64,000 bases of DNA from Paenibacillus endoradicis (GTDB lineage Bacteria; Bacillota; Bacilli; Paenibacillales; Paenibacillaceae), in contig NZ_JANQBB010000003.1 of NCBI RefSeq assembly GCF_024721975.1, forward strand, positions 496,001-560,000. Direction: 5' to 3'. The stretch's first letter is position 1. Every line of letters starts with the position of its first letter. The notes below the pieces were generated by a model, which worked only from the letters and a program-made list of their open reading frames with translations, made no database searches and was not told the origin of the DNA. Made by a program: the position numbers and the translations under genes. Positions 60,708 to 64,000 of the stretch are shown piece after piece.

Positions 60708-61862
60708 TTTATTTTTGACAGCGGCAGGTAAAGAACGATAGGCCGAAACTTTATTTTTACCTGTAGATTTGGAATAGTACATCGCTTCATCCGATTGCTT
60801 AATTAACAATGTAAGATTGTCTGCTTCTTTAGTCGTACTGAAACCAACGCTAACGGTAACGATCGTTTCTAATTCAATTCTAGCGCGAATTCGCTCAGCA
60901 ATCTGCATCGGCTTAATACGGTCAATGACGATACCTCCGAGTAATTCTTCGCCACCATAGCGTCCAGCGATACCGAATGGTGATACTTCCTCTTTCAAGA
61001 TGGAAGCAACCTGTTGTAATGCTTTGTCAGCTACTTGATGACCTTGAGTATCATTTAATCGTTTAAAGTTGTCAATATCACAAAATATTATAGCTACTTG
61101 TTTACGTGCAATAATTGATGTTAATTTTTTCTGGAAATAGCGTCTAATATATAATCCAGTTAGTCCGTCAACGATAGAAGATTGATACGTCGATAATAAA
61201 CGTTCAAGTACCCATTCAAACAATAAGAAGAAGATAAGTGCGAAATAAATAACTGGCAATGAGACGACTAAGTAAAATAGCCATCGCTGATCCATTTCAA
61301 ATACGTACATATGTAGTAGATAAGCAAGCTCGTACATGAACATTACCATTAAGCTAATATAATATGGGGTTGTCATTTGAATATGACGAGTCTCGACAAG
61401 CATAGTAATAATTAAGATAAACATATAGAAATCCATAATTGGAAATGCATAGTACTCTACATTATTAAAAATGATTGAGTATGGATCGACGATACAGTTA
61501 ACGATTGTAAGTGCAACGGCTCCTAATAGTAGCATAGTAATAGGTGTTTTTCTTAAATTTGTCCCAACAGAATACATCTTCATCAGCACAAAATTTAAGA
61601 TGATAAAGGAGATTAGCTGTATACTTGTCGAAATAATATATAAGTAAGTCGGTATTGGCTGCTGATACCACACGTCTAACCCAACAATTATTTGACGGAT
61701 TAGAGTAATAGCAAGAGTAGAAATTAAAATAATATAAATCAGTTTATTCCGATAATTGGACATAATTCGTATAGCCATGACGATCATAAGCAAAATAATA
61801 ATACTACATGTAGTGATGGAAAAAAGCTCAATAAGAGTGGTATTAATTGAAAGGTTGTTCAT
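60702..61862 (-). CDS. Membrane diguanylate cyclase
   Basis: The 386-residue protein has seven or eight N-terminal membrane segments (to about residue 220) followed by a GGDEF domain (IVDGLTGLYIRRYFQKKL, IFCDIDNFKRLNDTQGHQVAD, RYGGEELLGG). The signature loop is GGEEL, a conservative variant of GGEEF, so cyclic di-GMP synthesis is likely. The RxxD product-inhibition site is absent (the aligned residues are SPFG). The signal sensed by the membrane part is unknown. Confidence 0.92.
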   Translation of the reverse strand: MNNLSINTTLIELFSITTCSIIILLMIVMAIRIMSNYRNKLIYIILISTLAITLIRQIIVGLDVWYQQPIPTYLYIISTSIQLISFIILNFVLMKMYSVGTNLRKTPITMLLLGAVALTIVNCIVDPYSIIFNNVEYYAFPIMDFYMFILIITMLVETRHIQMTTPYYISLMVMFMYELAYLLHMYVFEMDQRWLFYLVVSLPVIYFALIFFLLFEWVLERLLSTYQSSIVDGLTGLYIRRYFQKKLTSIIARKQVAIIFCDIDNFKRLNDTQGHQVADKALQQVASILKEEVSPFGIAGRYGGEELLGGIVIDRIKPMQIAERIRARIELETIVTVSVGFSTTKEADNLTLLIKQSDEAMYYSKSTGKNKVSAYRSLPAAVKNKV

Positions 61863-61972
61863 TCATATATCCTCAATGTATAGTAGTAGTATGTCATAAA
61901 CGAAACATATGTTCTAATATATCATAATTTGGCGAATTAATGTATGAATTATTTTTAGCCTATGCCTCCGAT

Positions 61973-62026
61973 GATACTTTTCATCTGAAGGATGATTAAA
62001 TTGGTCGAAATGAAAAGTTTAAGGAG
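61973..62026 (+). promoter_or_regulatory. Hairpin leader before the glycosyltransferase gene
   Basis: TGCCTCCGATGAT, then ACTTTTCAT (61976-61984) and ATGAAAAGT (62010-62018) pair, followed by TTAAGGAG. Same family as at spoVAC and 59219. Confidence 0.55.
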
Positions 62027-62035
62027 TTGGTACCT

Positions 62036-63163
62036 ATGCAAATTTTACAAGCATTGTTTTTCCCGCCGGAGCAACCGGGTGGAGTATCCTCAATGGTGCC
62101 TTATATTCGAGAGCGATTCAATCAGATGGAATATGAGATGGAATTATTTTCTTTACCGAAAAGAATTAGAAATAAAGGAACGGATGAAGTCGTATTTAAG
62201 ACTTTTGATGTGACACCTTTTCTTGGAAATAAACTCGTAGATAAATATATTCAGACTTATCGTGATTATTTATGGTGGGTTAAATTACGGATCAAAAAGT
62301 CGTATGATCTTATTCACGCTCATCATCCGATTGCGGCTCTAGCGATGAAAGAGATATTTCCAGACACGAAGCTTATATTGACACTACATTCTAGCTATGA
62401 ACGAGAGCTAATTTTGAACAATAAAATACAAGTAAACGGTATTGAGCATCAATTTTTAACGAATATTTATCGGGAATTAGAAGATCGCGCAGATCGAATA
62501 TTAACAGTATCACATGCATTCCAAACGTATCTCAACGATTACGTTGAAAACGCAAGTGGCATTAAAGTTATCCCGAATGGCTTTGATGAGAAGCGATTCC
62601 GTCCGATTGCCCATGAGAATGAAGTCGCACAATTAATATCAGTTTGTCGTCTTGTACCAGCCAAAGGGCTTGATGTGTTGCTAGAAGCGTGTGCGAAGTT
62701 AAAAGAAAGAGGACATCCTTTCGTCTTGCATCTAATTGGAGATGGTCCAATCCGTGAAGAATTAGAAACGATGGCGCAAGATCTTGGGTTATATGATGAT
62801 ATTATCTTCTACGGTTACATGCTTCATCCAGAAGAATTTATGCCTTTCTTTGATATATTTGTACTGCCATCTCGAGCGGAAGCTTTTGGCTCAGTATTTG
62901 CTGAAGCAGCGCTTTGTCAACTTGCACTAATAGGGACGGATGTAGGTGGTATATCAGAGCAAATTGAGAATGGAATTAACGGATTACTAGTACCTGTGGA
63001 GGACCATGCTGCTCTAGCAGATGCGTTGGAAACAGTTATTATTGATCCAGATTATAGATATCAGCTTGCTAGAGAAGCATCTGAAAAAGCAAAGCGAGAT
63101 TATTCTTTGCAACGTGTTATTGCACAATTGAACAAAGTATATCATGAAGTTTCTCAGTACTAA
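62036..63163 (+). CDS. Glycosyltransferase family 4 protein
   Basis: The 375-residue GT-B protein starts at ATG 62036 (AAGGAG). It has an N-terminal GT4 domain (FFPPEQPGGVSSM, DLIHAHHPIAALA) and the C-terminal donor domain (ISVCRLVPAKGLDVLLEA, LIGDGPIREELE, FVLPSRAEAFGSVFAEAAL with the E-x7-E motif, GTDVGGISEQI). It probably transfers a nucleotide sugar to a lipid or surface glycan. The acceptor is unknown. Confidence 0.92.
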   Translation: MQILQALFFPPEQPGGVSSMVPYIRERFNQMEYEMELFSLPKRIRNKGTDEVVFKTFDVTPFLGNKLVDKYIQTYRDYLWWVKLRIKKSYDLIHAHHPIAALAMKEIFPDTKLILTLHSSYERELILNNKIQVNGIEHQFLTNIYRELEDRADRILTVSHAFQTYLNDYVENASGIKVIPNGFDEKRFRPIAHENEVAQLISVCRLVPAKGLDVLLEACAKLKERGHPFVLHLIGDGPIREELETMAQDLGLYDDIIFYGYMLHPEEFMPFFDIFVLPSRAEAFGSVFAEAALCQLALIGTDVGGISEQIENGINGLLVPVEDHAALADALETVIIDPDYRYQLAREASEKAKRDYSLQRVIAQLNKVYHEVSQY

Positions 63164-63181
63164 GGATTAGGTGGTGCTGAA

Positions 63182-64000
63182 ATGGCAATTCCATTTCGCT
63201 TTATTCATGCCGCTGATTTGCATATTGACAGTCCGTTTAAGGGACTAACAACTGTTCCAACATATGTGAGGGAGTCGCTTCTTGAGGCGACCTTCCTTGC
63301 ATTTAAACGGCTTATTGATACTGCAATCACGCAGCAGGTGCAATTTATCGTCGTAAGTGGCGATTTGTTCGATGAAAGTGATCGTTCATTGAAAGCACAA
63401 TTGTTTCTATTACAGCAATATGAACGACTAAGAAAGTATCAGATTAGTATCTATATTATTCATGGAAATCATGATCATCTTGCAGGACAGACTATACCAT
63501 TCCCTTATCCTGATAATGTACATGTATTTTCTAGTTCCGTTGTATCAACGAAGATAGTCACGAATGATAATGGATCCATTCTCGCCTATGTACACGGTAT
63601 ATCTTATCCTACTAGACATGTGATGGATAATTTAGCAAAGCAATATAAGCGTGAGCCAGAGCAAGGTTATCATATTGGACTATACCATGGTAATGTGGGC
63701 AATGTTAGTGAGCATGATCCATATGCGCCTTGTCAATTATCTGATCTATTAGTGCATCAATATAATTATTGGGCACTGGGTCATATCCATAAGCGTCAAG
63801 TGTTACATCAATCTCCTTATGTTGTCTATCCAGGTAATACTCAAGGAAGGCATCGCAAAGAGAGTGGCGATAAAGGTTGTTATCTCGTCACTGTCAATGA
63901 ACAGCATGAGACAACACTACAATTTCTATCATTAGCACCCATTAGATGGCTTCAGATATCTATAGATGTTTCATCCATTGAGAATGAAGCACAATTTCTT
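63182..64000 (+). CDS. DNA repair exonuclease, SbcD/YhaO type (5' part)
   Basis: ATG 63182 follows GGTGGTG; the frame runs open to the window end (273 codons). It has the calcineurin-like phosphoesterase motifs AADLHIDSP, VVSGDLFDES, IIHGNHDHLAG, YHGNVG and WALGHIHKRQ, which bind two metals. YhaO works with the SMC-like ATPase YhaN, whose gene would be expected just downstream. Confidence 0.93.
   Translation, partial: MAIPFRFIHAADLHIDSPFKGLTTVPTYVRESLLEATFLAFKRLIDTAITQQVQFIVVSGDLFDESDRSLKAQLFLLQQYERLRKYQISIYIIHGNHDHLAGQTIPFPYPDNVHVFSSSVVSTKIVTNDNGSILAYVHGISYPTRHVMDNLAKQYKREPEQGYHIGLYHGNVGNVSEHDPYAPCQLSDLLVHQYNYWALGHIHKRQVLHQSPYVVYPGNTQGRHRKESGDKGCYLVTVNEQHETTLQFLSLAPIRWLQISIDVSSIENEAQFL

Overview
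The window looks like a chromosomal segment of a low-GC, endospore-forming member of the Paenibacillaceae. Evidence: a sigma-K gene with a pro-sequence, spoVAC-spoVAD-spoVAE, a YhcN-type spore lipoprotein, the yqeG-yqeH-aroE-yhbY-nadD-yqeK-rsfS cluster, an nrdI-nrdE-nrdF operon, hprK, and a YesM/YesN-regulated Lpl/Ytc-type sugar ABC transporter. The first 192 bases are the 3' end of a peptide deformylase gene and the last 819 bases are the 5' part of a YhaO-like nuclease gene.

The outstanding region is about 0.86-18.33 kb. It is a sigK-intervening ('skin') element. Codons 1-67 of sigK lie at 18522-18322 and the remaining 166 codons at 857-357, both on the minus strand. The halves meet at a shared 10-bp core (TCTTGACGAT at 857-866 and 18321-18330). 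Precise excision of 17,464 bp would give an in-frame 233-codon pro-sigma-K gene. A SpoIVCA-like large serine recombinase (16690-18342) ends inside the right junction. Its frame continues for 32 more conserved codons across the left junction, so integration appears to replace the recombinase C-terminus and excision to restore it. A second, diverged copy of the sigK 3' half (3870-4340), next to a fragment of a recombinase gene (3641-3727), records an old tandem duplication of the element.

The inside of the element is laid out like an integron cassette array. Single plus-strand genes (membrane proteins, a RelA/SpoT-type synthetase, two PD-(D/E)XK nuclease-like proteins) are tightly separated by 116-145 bp imperfect palindromes with attC-like end boxes. 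No integron integrase is visible. A second recombinase island (about 8.4-13.0 kb) interrupts the array: an XRE regulator, a small ORF and two overlapping large serine recombinases, each broken by one in-frame TAA, followed by a perfect 48-bp palindrome.

From 18.5 kb onward the gene content is ordinary core and accessory material. There is a spore lipoprotein, a holin-like gene, a nitroreductase and an MFS exporter. Next comes a plant-oligosaccharide locus (GH95, GH3, YesMN two-component system, ABC importer, GH42) with a candidate CcpA cre site, followed by spoVA, a PRK06851-type ATPase and a MoxR-DUF58-transglutaminase trio. The yqeG-to-methyltransferase cluster, nrdIEF, hprK, a PhzF-family gene, a diguanylate cyclase and a glycosyltransferase complete it. 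Two dispersed signals recur here: a hairpin leader (ACTTTTCAT...ATGAAAAGT just before the ribosome binding site) in front of at least four genes, and a repeat family with GTTCAAAA-type inverted ends, including a tandem 186-bp array between aroE and yhbY.
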